Shown here: in pieces, positions 49,053 to 63,900 of the stretch
Layout of the letters: every line of letters begins with the position of its first letter
How positions within the stretch are numbered: position 1 is the first letter of the stretch
Source: Amphiprion ocellaris
Taxonomy: Eukaryota; Chordata; Actinopteri; Pomacentridae
DNA length: 64,000 bases
Direction of reading: 5' to 3'
Assembly: GCF_022539595.1 (NCBI RefSeq)
Contig: NC_072788.1
Span: forward strand, 15,612,553 to 15,676,552
Program-made: the position numbers and the translations under genes
Notes under the pieces: generated by a model
Seen by the model: the letters and a program-made list of their open reading frames with translations, nothing else
The model's database searches: none
Told to the model about the DNA's origin: nothing

Positions 49053-49350
49053 TAGAGCTGCAATGAATACTTGATTTGAAAAGAGAAAAAGGTGACTGCT
49101 AAATATTTCGATAACTTTATGATTATCTCTATTTGTAGTATGCTTTCTCACAAAAATGTGAAACATCTGATGCAGCTTCTCTAATGTTAGTATTTGCTGC
49201 TTCCCCATGGTCTTACCTAATAGTGATTTGTGTTTTAGGTATTGCCATTTTTCTGTTTTTGTTATTGATCTTACTTTAATCTCTGGAAAAGTACAACAAT
49301 TAATCATTTAAGTAATCTGTGTTGATAATTCGTCGATTGGTTACAATCAG
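49053..49350. repeat. hAT MITE copy, diverged
   Basis: Starts TAGAGCTGCAATGAATACTT, contains ttctcacaaaaatgtgaaac and gcagcttctctaatgttagt and atttgctgcttccccatggt, and fades out after ataattcgtcgattggttac. This is the inverse orientation of the same kind of element as at 41.6 kb. No target duplication is evident. Confidence 0.65.
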
Positions 49351-50766
49351 GCAATTGTCAAAATGAGAACTTGGTGTTACAATTCTGCGGTGAATATGCA
49401 GTTAAACCTCTTGGTGTTATTGTACACATAAGGTGTTGCGCAAATCAAACTTGTGATGCTACAGCAAATGTTTTCATCACAAGGTCCAAATGCTGGTTAG
49501 GGGCAAAGAAAGTATTCGACTGACTGCATGTTATGAAGAGTAGTTATTGGTTTCAGTGAGAAATGCTGGCACTGTAATGTCTGATGAATGCCTGGTGAGG
49601 ATAAATGAGATTAAATTTCTGTAGGAAAGGGTGGCATAGTTTGGAAGGAGACGACCACCTTTCAACGATGAGACCTGTGATGACAAACATTTGCCCAATC
49701 AGTGAGCTACTTAAAATCTAGTGTTGTCAGTTCTGAGCTTTGTGGAATAAGATACTAATTCACATATAATTCTGAGTGTTAATTATATGAAAGTGTTTCT
49801 AATAATTTTACAGTCATTATAGCATTAAAGAGTATCATAATAAATTCAAGACTACACTATATATCTTTAACATGTGAAATATTAGTCAGACAAGGGATGC
49901 AAGTGACAATTAGTTTCCAGAACAATGTTTGTTTTCCAGATTTTTTTGTCTACATAGTGTCAGCAAGTAGTGCACAATATCTGTTGTAGATTTCCAAAGC
50001 CCAGGTGACATCTTCAACTGATTTGTGTTGTCCAACTAAGTTAAACTTATTATCATGCCAGGCACAACAGAATCTTGCATTGGGAAATTTGCAAACAGAT
50101 AATGAATTAATCATTTACCAAAATAGCACAAGCTACAGTAGTACTGCTGTGGTTGATCTAGACTCCTCACAATACTTCCTCCTGAGTTCCCTCTCGTTCC
50201 AGCAGTGAGTCATCAGCTCAGCAGAGAGTGAGAAGGGGGAGAGGGGAGCGGGAAAGGGTGGTTCATTCAGGGTTCAAGACTCCCTTGCCTTGTCCCCTCT
50301 CTTCTCTTTAGTGACAGTTTCCCCCAAGCACATGACCTGTCTCAACCCAAAACCTAGGCTGCTCTATGTGGTTCTTTGGCTATAGTCACACATTTGTCAC
50401 TTCTGTGTGTTTCTTTTATCATGAATGTCTAATTTTGTGAGAGCACATTGCCGTGTGTCTCTACACAAGGCCTGGAAATTCTTGTTCAGGCTGTATGTTC
50501 AGAAAACAGCTCACATGACTTTATCCTGTTCTTTACTGTCATCTTTTCATGTTGCTAATATGAGTGCGCTGTTCAGGACTTTGTGGCTCAAGAAAACTTT
50601 TATTTTATTGTTAAATTGTGTTTTGGTTTGATTGTGACCTAATTATATACAAGCTCAGTCCAATACAATCTTTCACTTGTATTTTTGTGTTGGTATAAAT
50701 ATGCCTTATTGGCGCCCACTCAAGCTTGGACTGTGAAAAGCATTTTTAAATATTCACATTGCTATA

Positions 50767-51111
50767 AAGAGCTGGGACAATTAATTGAATAATCAAATAT
50801 TTTGATGAATATAAATTCCTCTGGAAATGTTTTGACATTCTATTAATTGGTTTGAGTAATGTTTTAAAGAAAAAAAGTTGAAATTGTCTGATTCTAGCTC
50901 CTCAAATTTGAATATTTGAATATTTTGTTTCTCCTTTATGACAGTAAACATTATCTTCGGGTTGAGCACAAAACAAGAAATTTGAGAATGACTGTCTTAG
51001 GATTTTGGGAACACTGATGACATTTTACATTTTACCAACAACTAACCAATTATTCAAGAAAACAACTGACAAATTATTTGACAATGGAAATAATTGTTAG
51101 TTGTAGCCCTA
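50767..51111. mobile_element. hAT MITE copy, nearly full length
   Basis: The left end aagagctgggacaattaatt and right end gttagttgtagcccta are the two diverged termini. Inside are gtctgattctagctcctcaa and gacagtaaacattatcttcg. The flanking octamers do not match (TTGCTATA, CTCTTGTT), so the target duplication is lost or the ends are misjudged by a few bases. Confidence 0.75.
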
Positions 51112-52028
51112 CTCTTGTTAGGGAGTCTGTGCAAATAGAAAGCAGTCTTCTTAGGGAACCAGATATCTGATCAGCACCTTTATTTTCTACACAGTGGCAA
51201 CAATATTTTACTAAATACTCAGAATAGAATGTTTAAAGAGGTTAGTTTCTTGTCATAGATGCAGGCAAAGGTAGACACATTTAGGTGGTAAATTTTACTC
51301 AGATTAACAAGACTTTTTTTTCTTTTTTCTTCAGCTTTTACAGCTCAAGCTCGATCAGACGTGAGCGAATTGATTTAACCTTGTGCCCAGTAATACTGCA
51401 ACTGGTCAGGAGGAGTGTCGCTCTCAATTTAGGACACATGTTATGTGAGGACTGAAAGGAGGCAGGTGGCAGACAGTATAGAGGAAACGGAGTCAGAGCT
51501 TCAGAATTCACAAAGGAGGCTTCATTAAAGATAGAACAAGCATTAATGGGATTGTGTGTGTGTGTGTACATCTGAGTCCAGGTTGGCTCTGCACCACACA
51601 CTGGAAATTTCATTACTTTGTTTTCAGGACATATTATATGTGCACAAGTAATGGAGTATGTAGTTGCTCAGTATGTTCCAGCCTCTGTGCCAGATTACAC
51701 TCGTTAAAGTGTACAGTTGGTGTGCAAGTAAGTGTACGTCTAGATGTCTTATTGATTGTGTGCCAGGCCAAGAAGAGTTTTAAAAAGTCTGTCCAGAGAG
51801 CTCCATATGGAGCATTGATGTTAGAGTGCGGTCAAGAAGGAGAGCGTGATGGAGGGAAGGAAAATGAATGAAGAGAGGGAGGGAGAGAGAGACAGAACGA
51901 GGAGGCCTTTTCTTTGGCTTTTCTGCCTCTGTCATTAAGCTCTCCCATGTCAAAGACAGATGGAGCTGGTGCCTTGTGTGTGCATGTGTGTATGCACTTG
52001 CAAGTGCAGGCTGATGTGACCCACCCAA

Positions 52029-52032
<4 letters not shown>

Positions 52033-52110
<78 letters not shown>
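52033..52110 (+). repeat. (AC)n microsatellite
   Basis: About 39 AC units, perfect. Confidence 0.98.
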
Positions 52111-52112
<2 letters not shown>

Positions 52113-52436
52113 CATTGAGCCCTGCCCTTGATTCTGCCCCCAGTGGGGAGTCTCAGGGCAGCTACCAGACCTCTGCCATCTGTAGTCAGTCAGCCTTGAG
52201 GGTCAGACAGCTCATCAACAGTCTGTTAACTCAGTCGTTCCTCTCTGTTTCTGTTTGTAACATACCACTCTCATTTTATTTCTTAGTAAAGATAACATTC
52301 TTATCATTTGTGATCATATTAGTGCTGAACCGTCAATTGATTTCAAAGGAAAATCACAATTTGAAACAATGCAATTAGTGAATCACAAAGACTGCAAGTT
52401 GAATATAAGTTTGTTTTAAATAGTAGTAAGTTATGT

Positions 52437-52668
52437 CTGACCCAGCATTTAAACTGTTGTCAGTGGTTTTGCAAATTCATGCCATCCTCCATGTGTCACA
52501 GTCACACTTCTGATGGTGTCTTATGTGATTATGCTCCCCCAGATGCTTTAAATCTATCACACAGTGGATACTGAAGTGAAACACGAAAAACTTCTATCAC
52601 AAAAGTAATCACACTGTCTATAAGTAAAATCGCTGTTTGATATTTCTGCTAAATTGTTCAGCCCTAGA
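52437..52668 (+). repeat. dispersed repeat, copy 2 (partner at 2,240-2,452)
   Basis: Begins tctgacccagcatttaaact, continues gttgtcagtggttttgcaaa and atgccatcctccatgtgtca, and ends attgttcagccctag. It is collinear with the copy in smim20 intron 1. Confidence 0.65.
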
Positions 52669-55600
52669 TCACATTGTCTTTATTTTTTGTTTCGCCAAAC
52701 CCTTCTCTGATGTGATGAACATTACATCACATTGAGAGGCCAGTTGAGATCAAGTACAGCGATGGCAGTGGAGTGTGCAAAGATTTTAATATTTTTATAA
52801 TATTTTGGCCTAGAAATGCATTAAATGCTAAATACTTAGTTTTACTAATTGCCCGGTAACAATATTATAAACAATATCCCATAATAATGGGATGTTTCTT
52901 GTCGCCTTCAATGTCTTGTGGCTCTTCACTGGCAAAACAAAAAACTATAGTTCAACCTGCATTCTTCCCTTCATCTGATCTATCTCTATCATCTTCTTTG
53001 TATTCACTGTCCCTCATAGATAGCTGTTCCATGGAGACTTTGCTAGCAGAAAAAATTGTGGCAATATCTGTAGTGACTCTGTTCTCAGCACTCCTAACTG
53101 GCTGCTGCAGTTGTTGGCATGCACAGTGGCACATGCCAGGCAGCAGTGCCAAGCACAGAGTGAGCCTCCAACTCAAACTACGTCTATCTGTTGTCTCTGT
53201 GGCTGGAGACTTTCTGTCCGCTCCTCTTCCCTTATTTACATGCCCCCCATTCAAACATTTGCCCAGGGCTGACTTGGAATACAAGTTTGGTGCCCAAACT
53301 TGGCCACCTTCACTGCAACAGTTTTTTCTCAATGATTAAATATGTGCTTGACAGATTTGTGTGTAATACCCATGCTGTGGGCCACACACGGAATAGAACA
53401 GTGCTGCTGAGGAAGTGAGTGTGTATTAAATGAAAAGACTGATGTTTATGCTTGCTGTGTGTTTTAACTGTGCAACAGTGTGCGTTGGGGCTGTGACATC
53501 AGTATGCAGGTATTTTTCAAAAGGCTGCCAGGACTTATGCAGCCAGCAGGCTTGAATTTCCAAATTTCTCTCACGTAAGTCCCGCACACATATATGCACA
53601 TTCACTTGCTTGGTGAGACTTGTTATTTCCACCCATTTTTCTCTGTCCGGTCTTGAAGTCTTGAGAACACGTCATACACCGGTAACAAGGAGCACAGTGT
53701 CTCAATCTCAGCCTGTTCTTGTCTTTCAAACACTGCTGATTTTTGGCTAGGCTTCAATTTGTGAGCCTTCAAGGCATGTTTGAACTCCTCAGACATCTTT
53801 TATAAGCCTTTTAATAAGTTAGTCTGATAGCTCTGATAATGTTTACTTATTGTGTTTGACAGAAATCAATGCATTTCTAGGCTGGAGTCAATTTATGTTG
53901 GCTGTACAGTAAATGGTCATCAGTTTTCTCCAGTCCCTACACATGAAGATGCACCCCGCTCTTGCACCTCACTGCCTGCGAGACTCCTATAAAAGAAAGA
54001 AAGAATGAACAATCCATTCAATTGCAGCCTCATGCTTCAATGGATATGTTTTGATACCTTTGTTAAATAAATTTGTCCCCAGCTTCAGGAATTTTGAAAT
54101 TCAATATCATTTGAAAACATCTGCAATAACCTGATGAGGCCACCTCAAATCAGCCCCATTTTACACCTGGTGTCAACATGTGATCTCTATTGGTGTACAT
54201 TATCTCAAGAATGACATCCAATCCAAGGGATCGTTTTACTGTAGTCTCTCTGCCTGCATGGTCTGATCTTGATATTGCAAATTAGTTGGACCGAGTTTGC
54301 AGATTTATCAGCAAACATGGTACATCCTAGGTTAAGGGTTGTCATGCCAATTACAAGCATTACACATTATTATAGTTGTTTCTGAGAGGTAACACATACA
54401 CATAGCACGTACGTAACTACAGTGAAGGCTTCATTTGGATTCCATATTCAGTAATTAGCTACCTTCGAGGAACAAATATTTAAAATACAAGAATTTAGGA
54501 ATAGGACAATCTTGATACTTAAAAAAAATGAAAGTGTGAACAGGCATCTATTTATAAAACTGCTGTTGATTCTTATCTTGTTCTCTTTTCTGTGTTTCTG
54601 TTTTTGGTTTTTCCACTGAGCATTACAAAAAAAGGGGGAACAAAGTTAGTAGGGGCAAGAGGCTACGTTGCAACTGTGTTCACACAGAACAGTCAGTGAT
54701 ATCTTAAAATTTGTCAAACTAATTTGTCATTTGTTAGTGCATGCCCACAAGGCTGCAGTCAGTCATTAGGGAACGTGTAATTACAAAAGACTAAATTGTT
54801 ATCTGCTTTTTCTGCACAGCCAAATTCCTTCTAGGTCCCATAGACTTGCTACCAGCACTCATGTTATATTCAATCACGAGCACCCTCGGTTTAGCTGTAT
54901 TATTTCAGTGCTTTAACTACTAGTGGCATAGTTGTGGTCAAATGTGTACTCAACAGATACATACAGGTGAAAAAATTGCTTTAGAAATTAAATTTTCCCT
55001 TGTACCTCTGTGTAGGTACCATGTTTTCAGCTATGGTTAGAGCAGGGTTCATATATTTGGTGTCACAGAGATGGCTGATGGCTATGGAGGCCAGAAGAAG
55101 CTGTGAGGGAGAATAGTGTTGATAATGAAGTGTACAGCCACTCTGAGGAGTTGTGATATCTGCTATCAGCCCTCAGGCAGGGAAACCAGACACCTTTTTA
55201 TAGGCCTAATCCCTCATCCCGTCTCTCCTCTTTCCTTCACACTGCTGTTTGTGTGCACTGTCCTGGAGCTCTATGTGTCCCTGTGTGAAAAGTGTGTATG
55301 TGTTAATGCTAATCCATACACAGACATGGAGTTTCATATTCGTGCATAGTCTGTGTCAGAGTGCACTTGACCCACCCTCATGTATAAGCGCAACAGAAGT
55401 GTGAAAACTATTTAGGCGGCGATTGAAACTTACGCTTGACAAATATGGCACATTTTGTATCAGTTTTAATATATCCGTGTTAATGCTGACCATACAAAAG
55501 TATGATAAACAATCTGCTTAATTATAACAAATTTATAATAGCATGTGTATTTAATTTGTAATCAGAGCTTAGATCATAAGGGTTTCCTGTTGACAGATGG

Positions 55601-56969
55601 AGCCTTGTGCATCAGCCTCAGTGAATCAGAAAGTGATTTAAGGCCAAGCCCATCGTTGTATGGTCGTATAATCAGGATTGGGCTATACACATGCACACTT
55701 ATGCAGAACACTGCCTGCTAGTTGACCCCAGAGGCTACACCCTAACCCTCGACCTTGAGCATATGAATGATGGTGTCTGGCATCTGTGTGTTGTGTTTTG
55801 GTCCCCTTGGAAGTACTAGGTCTACAAAAGATAGATGTATGCGTGTTAGTCCATCTATGTTTGTCTATTTAAAATCCAGAGAAAACATGAAAGTGCTCAG
55901 CCAGTGCTACGGTCAAAACATTTTGCATTGTTGTAATTTATGAAACAAAAGTTCCAAATTTATATATTGCAGTAGATTCCTGTGAGCTCTGAGCTGTTTC
56001 GATAATGCTCTGCCAGACAAATTATTCTTATCTACAGAGTTATGTATAGATTTTCATTTAGCCCTGACCAGCTTCCTTTGATCTCGCAGATATTTTGTAA
56101 TCTGTCATGGGGATCATATACATTTTGCAAACGAGTTTACAGTTAGTAAAACCCAGTGTATTATTTAGAAGTCATATTTTCTTGAGAAACACAGAAAAGC
56201 CCTGTAATGGCTCATTTCGAACAAGAGCATCAGCTACGGTAAATGTATTTATTTGAATGACATCTGTGTTTCTACTGTTATCAAACAATCTTAGCCTTTA
56301 CAGTCATTTTAACACACTTCATGTTTTGTTCACTTATGTGACTAATGACGTTGACACCATAAACATGTAACAAAATATCTGATGTAAAAGGCAAAGCTTC
56401 TGTGCCTATCACCTTTGCCTCGAAAAAGGCAACATGGCCTTTTTTATGTTGAAGTGTTCAGTCTTGTTAGAGTGTCTCAGTTCCTGCGAGCAGAGAAATT
56501 GTTTCCTGCGTAGTGTCTCCCAGTTCCTATGAACAGAGGGGTTTTGTAGTGTTTTGTATAGTTTCTATGAAATGAAACGACAGATTTATCTTCCTCCATC
56601 AAGATGTTACAAGGATGTATATGGTGACACAAATGTGCTATGCAGCTCTTCAAAAATGGAAAAGTGTATGTGGAGAAAACTAGAAATTTGATTGTTCAAC
56701 CATGGATCATTGGTGAGGTGTTTTGTTTTTATTTTTTATTTTTTGCGCTTCTTTAAGGAAATTTTCATCATGACAACTGGCAGCTTTTCTCGGTGCTTCT
56801 TCCCACCACAGATATCACTCCACATCAGTGTTAAATGTGATAAATATTACCGCAGCATGGCACTGAGCGGTCCAATAAAGTCCACCACATTTATCAAGTG
56901 TTGCAGTAGTTCTTTGAAATCAACAAGTTCTGCTTCTTTGGAACTGTTGCTAGTTTTATAGTGAGACCT

Positions 56970-57090
56970 GTAGAATAAAGAAGTATCATGATTTTAAGCA
57001 TATATGCAGTTAATTTTTCTGATGAAACTGCATGTCAAACACATTGATTTCAAGGACCCTTGTAAAGTTGAAAATCTGACGATGCTTTTA
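56970..57090. repeat. fragment related to the 28.5-kb repeat
   Basis: Shares atcatgattttaag and agttgaaaatctg, in the same order and spacing class, with about 29,035-29,140. Confidence 0.4.
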
Positions 57091-59984
57091 AAATTTCTGG
57101 CATTAATAAATTATTATTTTTATTATTATTACTGGTTCTTAAAGGTCATGTAGTCTGAAAACATTAATCTGGTCATATTGTTAGAATGCTACTATTTATT
57201 TTCTATAATGCACTTTGGATTGCTCTTGGTATGAAATGTGTTGCAGAAATAAAGTTGGCTTGCCTTACTATTCACATGCTACCATGGAAAGGAAAAGTTT
57301 GCTCCGGTTGGATTTATTAGAGATGTGTCAGATATGTGCTTGTGCAACAGAGCAAAAAGCATATGTGTGTGTTCTGCACTTTTGTGTTGGTGTAAGTGTC
57401 TTTTCAGTCTAGCACACAGCGCTGAGGACATGTCAGGGTGTGTATTTTGGTCTTCGGAGCCTTCGGGTGTTGATGTGTGTTTTTTCCTCAGAACTGTTTG
57501 GACTGTCAGTCACAGCTGTCAAACACATCCCCGTATGAACGGCAGGCTGAGTTCACACTCTCTCAATCAACCCCCCGTTGCGTGTGCATGTGTTGACGTG
57601 TGTTAACGCGTGTTTGTGTGTTAGCATGTGGAGGTGGGTGGTCGATCCTCTATTCATAGCAACTGCCATCTCTCCCTGTCACTAGAACCTCATATGTCAT
57701 GTTACCTGTCAAAGAATGATGAGAGAACCCTCCCTGCTTCCCCACCATGCGCCATCCAGAGGTTAATTTTATTCTATTACCAATGTCTCATGGTGTTGCA
57801 GATCTACTTCTGTAGTATGTTTAACTTGAATAGACATCTGAGAATGAATTTATCAATGAAAGCTACAGTTTGGAGCCACTTTTAAGTGTTTGTTCCTGTA
57901 GTCAGTATTGGCAGAATTTATAAAAGAATGATGTTTGGATGTCTGCCATAGAAGAGGGATGTCAGCGATTTCAGGGTCAGGTCAGGGTTTCAACTAGCAT
58001 TTATTTTCAGATTTTTTCCCCTCAGCTGACTACTTTCTCAATTGTTTGCTTTCTCATATGTCAATAAAATTCCTCAGATTCAAAAGTGTTACATGTTAAA
58101 GTTGCTTGTTAAATCCAACCAACTGTACAAAATCCAAAGGTAATCGGCAACAATTTAATCAGCTCTTATCCACATCACATATTAATCCAATTAAAATAAA
58201 TAAAACAGCAGGTTGTGACATTTCAGTCTAAAATAAGATTCTTTAGGAGGTCAACAACGGTCACAAATCTGTCCTCACTTAATTTATACAACTTTTGCTG
58301 TGATGTAATGTCTTTATCTACATAAATATCTACATATTAAATATAGTTTTGCATTGCCAGGAACTTTTAAGAGGCTATCCACTGGCCAAAAGCCTTAAAA
58401 TAAAATAAAGATACAGTACCAAAAAGGTAGTTTTTAAAAGGTAAAAAAAGTAGTGTGTTTATTAATTCTGATGAACTGTATATAAAAGGCATACTTCCTA
58501 TTTCACTGCATGAACTCCCCTCTGATTTCTAGATGACTGGTTTACTGTCAGCCATCTCTGTTTCAGATTTGACAATAAAAAGAATGTTTTAAGTGATCCT
58601 CACTATGACTTGCGGTTGCGTGTGTGTTCTGTGAAAGAGGCCTGAGGGGAGGTTTAGTGTGGAGTTTCACTCAGTGTCTTTGTCGTATCTGCTGTTGGTT
58701 AGAGGTGTTGGGTTTTAATAAGCTACCACAAAAATATGGTCTGTCTGAGAAATTAAAGTGTCAGTCTGGTTTCAGTTTCTGAATATTTGTGACCATCTGT
58801 GTGTATTTCTAAAGCAGCCAAAATGATAGAAGATGCTTTTTGGAATTGATAATATAAACAACTTATATTAGCATATTGGGGAAAAAAATGTTACATTATG
58901 TTGTGAATACCTGGCATTATTTCCGTTCATATTTTTGGGTAAATATGCAGTTTGAAAAGCCATATCTGTGTATTTGCAGAAAACCTTTTGAGTGAAGATA
59001 TTCAGGATATTTTAGTGTTAGCGGTTCAATGCCAGCATACTTGCCATAATGTTACAAGCATTTTATTGTGCTCTCAGTATATTGTTGTTGGCAGCATGAA
59101 AGACCTTTTATCAATTTTCCCATGATTCACAAGCTCTAGTTTTATTCTAAACAGCATTGAGAACAATTCAGAACTAATCCATTGTTGTAAAAGAGAAACT
59201 GACAGTCCCGATAAAGTTCAGAATGGAAATTTTTCTCCTGAAGCTTTTACACTCTGTTCCCTTCACTGTCTCAGATTAATGTATGCGTTCAGGCAAACAG
59301 GTGACATGTCAGAAATCAGGGTGTTACTTCAACTTTGTTTGTCTCTGATTGTGTGTGTCTACAACTTTTAACCAGTAGCGAACGCTCTCTGCAGTTCTGC
59401 TAGGACCCTCATTCTGTCAGTCACAAGCCAGACAAGCCAACAGGCGAAGCAAAACAAGGTGCTTCTGCTAGGCAGAGTCCGTAAAATTAAATACAAAGTA
59501 ATGCTGACTGCATACGATAGCTGCTGACTTTTTTTTTTTTGGTCATTTTTTGGTATTGTCTAGTCATATCAAGTCTGTATTTATTTCAAGAATTTAAAAA
59601 AAAAATCCTGTAACTGTGATGAAAACCATATTACTTGTATTCTGCATGGGGTTGAATACATTTAGTTATACATTTATATATTACTAGACACATACAATAG
59701 ATAAGAAATGCAGCAAATTCACAGCAGCTTTGGTGGAAAGCTTTGCTCTTTGATGCACCATGATCTCTAGTTGTAAAATGCCTTATGATGTTAATCTTTC
59801 TGATCAGTAAAAACACTGCTCTTCAGATGTTCATGATGATTATAGATGTGATTACAATTGTATACCAATTAACATAACAGAACAGGCTGAATCTGTTTTT
59901 AAAATAATGCAGTTTAAGAAGAGATAGGAACATTAGATTGCCAATAAGATAAAAATCTCATTTTAATGCCTCTGCACTGTCGAC

Positions 59985-60160
59985 GGTCAGAGGCTATATG
60001 TTTTTAGGTTGTCTGACTGTTCATCCCATTTTCAGTAATGCAATATCCGAGGAGCACCTTTAGGGAATTTCTTCAAATCGAGCACAAACTCATTTAGACT
60101 GAACAGTGAATGAAATGGTTATATTTTGGTGACCAAAAGTAAAAGGTAGTCAGTGTGGGG
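59985..60160 (+). repeat. dispersed teleost repeat, second copy of the 6.1-kb family
   Basis: The order tttttaggttgtctgactgt, gcacctttagggaatttctt, caaatcgagcacaaactcat parallels tttttgggttgtctctccgt, gcctcgagggaacttcttca, gatttggcacaaatgttcac at 6,161-6,260. It is strongly diverged. Confidence 0.5.
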
Positions 60161-60941
60161 ATTGTACACAGTTCACATCCAAAAATACTGAGTTACAAAA
60201 AGCAAAATAGAAACGTCACATATCTGGTTTGCGAAACTAGAACCTGCAAGTTTTGGACGTTTTGTTTCTTAGAAGATTTTTATAACTAATCGTATGTCAA
60301 AGTAGTGGCAAATTGTTTCCAACTTCAGATTCTACATGAGAATTTTTACTAAATTGTTGGCAATAATCTTGAATTTTTCTGACTCTGGCATCGTTGATGT
60401 TTGCATGATGCAAACTTTTATTCTGTGTTGATGTTTTCAAAATTGCATGTTTAAAGAAACTGTAGTAGAAGTACTTAACACTTAAATGTTACCATTTTGG
60501 ACTGATAGACAAGAATTTTTAGTACACCTCAGTACCTCCCAGTGAAACTACAGTCAGAACATACTCTTCCACTGCTCACTCGTAAATAGAATGACTGTTT
60601 GTCCCATCTTATACCATTCACTGCCCTTGACACACTAACCCATTAGTAACTGTGCCAGGGTAAGCTACCAGCAAGTTGGCTTAGCAGTTTAATGGGTCTA
60701 TCAGGTTCCTAAAAGGATATTGGCAAAGCGAAAAGGTCCTTTACAGGGTTCATAAACAGATGTGAAAAGAACATGAAATGTGTGGGAAATGAGTTTGATA
60801 GTTGTTAAAGCAGAGACTCCACACGCTTGAACTACATGCTTTATCCAGTGACTTATAAATTAATACCACTTATGTTGTATTTAGAGGCAGTTATATAAAG
60901 TATTGAAATAATTATTTGTAATGCAGTATTCTGTTTGTTTT

Positions 60942-60960
60942 AAAAAAAAAAAAAAAAAAA
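60942..60960 (+). repeat. A19 homopolymer
   Basis: Nineteen consecutive A. Confidence 0.95.
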
Positions 60961-63900
60961 CTTCCAGAAAGATAAATAAGAGGGTGAGTTAGGTGTCATA
61001 CTTCGTTTGCGCTATTTAAATGAAAATCATTTACTTCTGAATATATTGCTTCCCCACTTTCTTTATTGGGTTGAGTTTAGTGGCAGAATTTCAGCCAGTG
61101 CAACAGTTTAGTAGCATGTACTTGAAATACATTTGAGAAATACTGTTACATGCAGTGTTGAATAAGGATGTTGTCAGTTGTTTTGTGTTACTCTTTTATA
61201 TTTTAGACATTTACTTGACACCCGTTAAAGTCACTTGAAGTAAGAGAACACGTTGTATGCTGTTGGACACTAGATTAGAACATTGCTTCTGAGGGGAGAG
61301 ATAACAGGTGTGTTTGGTTTTCCTCACTGATCATTGTTGCTTACAATCCATTTTTAATTGTAGAGAATTGTAACATGTTGCTTCATTTCTTACTTCTGCT
61401 GTTTGGCCACAGTGTCTTTACCCTCACTGTGTCCAGAGGAATCAGTGGTAAAAGGAGGAGGAAGAAGAAGGAAGGTAGGAGGGAAGGGAGAGCAAAACTC
61501 CTCCTCTGACTCATTAGAGGGCATTGTGTGCATAAAAAAAGATGAGAAAGCAAATTTTCTTTTTAATAACCATTTGTGTAGCAGCTTGAGCACATACATA
61601 CTGGATTGAAATTCAGAGACAAAACTAGGCAAAACACTCGACAGAAATGGGCAAAAATAGTGGATTTTAACCCTAAAAGTCACTGATGAGTTTGAATGAG
61701 ATGTTTTTATTTTAAGAAACTGCATTTATTAAAACCCAGAAAAGGATCCAAATATCCAAACACAAGCTTTATAACCACAATATTTAATCAAAATCACTCA
61801 ATTCTAGCACTCTGTGACTTTGTGCTGTTAAAGGTGCTATATAAATGCACTTTACATAGGTAAATTTGCTAAATTTAACTGAGTTGAACTGCAGGTTGTG
61901 CAGACCAGAGATAAGACAATGGAAACTAATTAAAATATAAGTGGCGAAATATCTGTAGAATGTGTTATTCTGTCCAGCAACAGTTTTCAGTTGTATCAGG
62001 CTGCATATACAGTTGCCGCAAGAGCCAAGGCTTTGCTGAAACTCATCACCATCGAAACAAGTCAGATACCGCATTTATGTCAGTGACATTAAAATGAAGA
62101 AAAATTTTCAAACCGAACTCTTGATGAACTGCCTTGAAATGTAGCTGCTCATTACCGCCTAATCTACCAGAAAAAAACTGCAGATGCAACAGTCAGCAAG
62201 CCTTTTGTTTGCAACTCTACCTTTTGTGGTTTCCTGTGCTTGGTCGTCTTTTCTTGTTGGTGTTTGTGTCTCGAGTCAGTTTGTGGAGGTAATTGGAAAT
62301 GTGGACGGTGGTTTTTCACAGAACTTACTAACCCATGTCTTTAACATTCGATCACCTTCATCTCTTTCTGTGCTGCTCTGCTTCACAGTAAAACCTTTTT
62401 TGCTGTCAATGCTATTTTCATATAACCCCATGGAAGTACCTGAATATGGCTGAGATTGGTGACTTCAATTTTCATGCATACATACTGTGAATAAATCTAA
62501 AATCACAGCTATTATGTAATTCAATGGCATGTACTTGGAAAAAAAACATGATTATAAGAAATGTATTTGTTAAAAAGTGGCTAAATGCAGCCATGGGAAA
62601 TTCATTTTTCATGTGCAAACATGATTTCTTGCACTCCATCTCCCCCCATTTCACCTTCCATTTCTTCCTCTTTATGCACCTCTAAATCCTAATGTTTTAT
62701 CTCTACATACATCCTGTTCTCCATCTTTCCACAATGCAGAATCCACTTCTACTTACCTCGCCTCGCCTTTAATCTCACTCTACACTTTCCCTGCAGTATT
62801 CCTTCTTCCATCGCTCCCTGTTTGCAGCGGTTGGGGTGAGGTTTAGAAGCAGGAGGAGGGGAGAGAGAAGAGCCGTCTGGAATCCATTAGCCAGTTGAGG
62901 CATCACTGTTTCACTGTGGGAACCTTATTGATTGCCCTCCTTTATAATTATTCCACCTCCAATCCCTCCTTCTGGCTCTGGCACCAATCATGCTTTCAGG
63001 TCCCCCCCTGCCTCTTTCACTTGCTGTTTTTGCTATTTCTGTCCCTCATTTTGAGTTATCATGCCTTTTTTTTTTACAATAATTTAACATTGTCCGCATG
63101 GTAAAACTTTTAACCAGTTCTCATACATGATATTGAACTAAATCTTTTGTACTATGGACTCTTAATCAGGCAAAACAGGATATTTAAAGATGTGACCTTG
63201 GTCTGTGGGAAATAATCAGATAGTCCGTGATTCTTGGTGTACTGATTTGAATAAAAATCAAGCCTTGATTCCATAAATAAAACTAGCGCTGTTTTTAAAA
63301 CTCCTACTCCTGTGTGCTGTGTAGCAAGCATTATGGTATATTGTGTAATTCACACTGACTAAATACAAAAAAATAGCAAGAAACTGTGAGTATATAGCTT
63401 TTTGATTTGAAAGAGTTTATAATAATTTGGAAGCTGTTGAAGCATGTTAGTCTGGTTAAAACAGACGGTAATGAGACTATAAGAAATGAAAGAGGTTTAA
63501 GTTTTTTTTAACCAGCCTTCATTTTCTCACATAGCTTCTATCTGATTTCCTATTGTGATAATTTACTGTGTTTCTATAAAACCCCCAGGCGGGGGATGTA
63601 AACCATACTGGACGATCTTAGAGCTCTGGCTGCCCCTTTGTGCTCTCTGTTAGGATGATGCTAGTTGCAGACTTTAATCTGGCCAGTGTGCCAGTAAACG
63701 ATGCACTACCACAGATTTGCAGGTAGAACTCACACTTCAGTAAGACCTCTCCATGCGCCATAACACTGTAAAACCAAAATGTGATTATATGAGACTAACT
63801 AGACTAATTATTTGATGCATAGGGCACACACTGTGTTGTTCGTGACAAACACGTCCTGTAAAAACCCAAAGACGATGAGAGAGACCCTATAGAAAGGAAG

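Noticed and set aside
52887..53339. 150-codon frame whose second half (METLLAEKIVAISVVTLFSA ...) faintly recalls a ZIP zinc transporter N-terminus
   Set aside because: The resemblance is limited to a hydrophobic pattern and short pieces such as SVAG and LQQF. The frame ends early and there is no other supporting exon. A translated search against SLC39A1-3 would decide.
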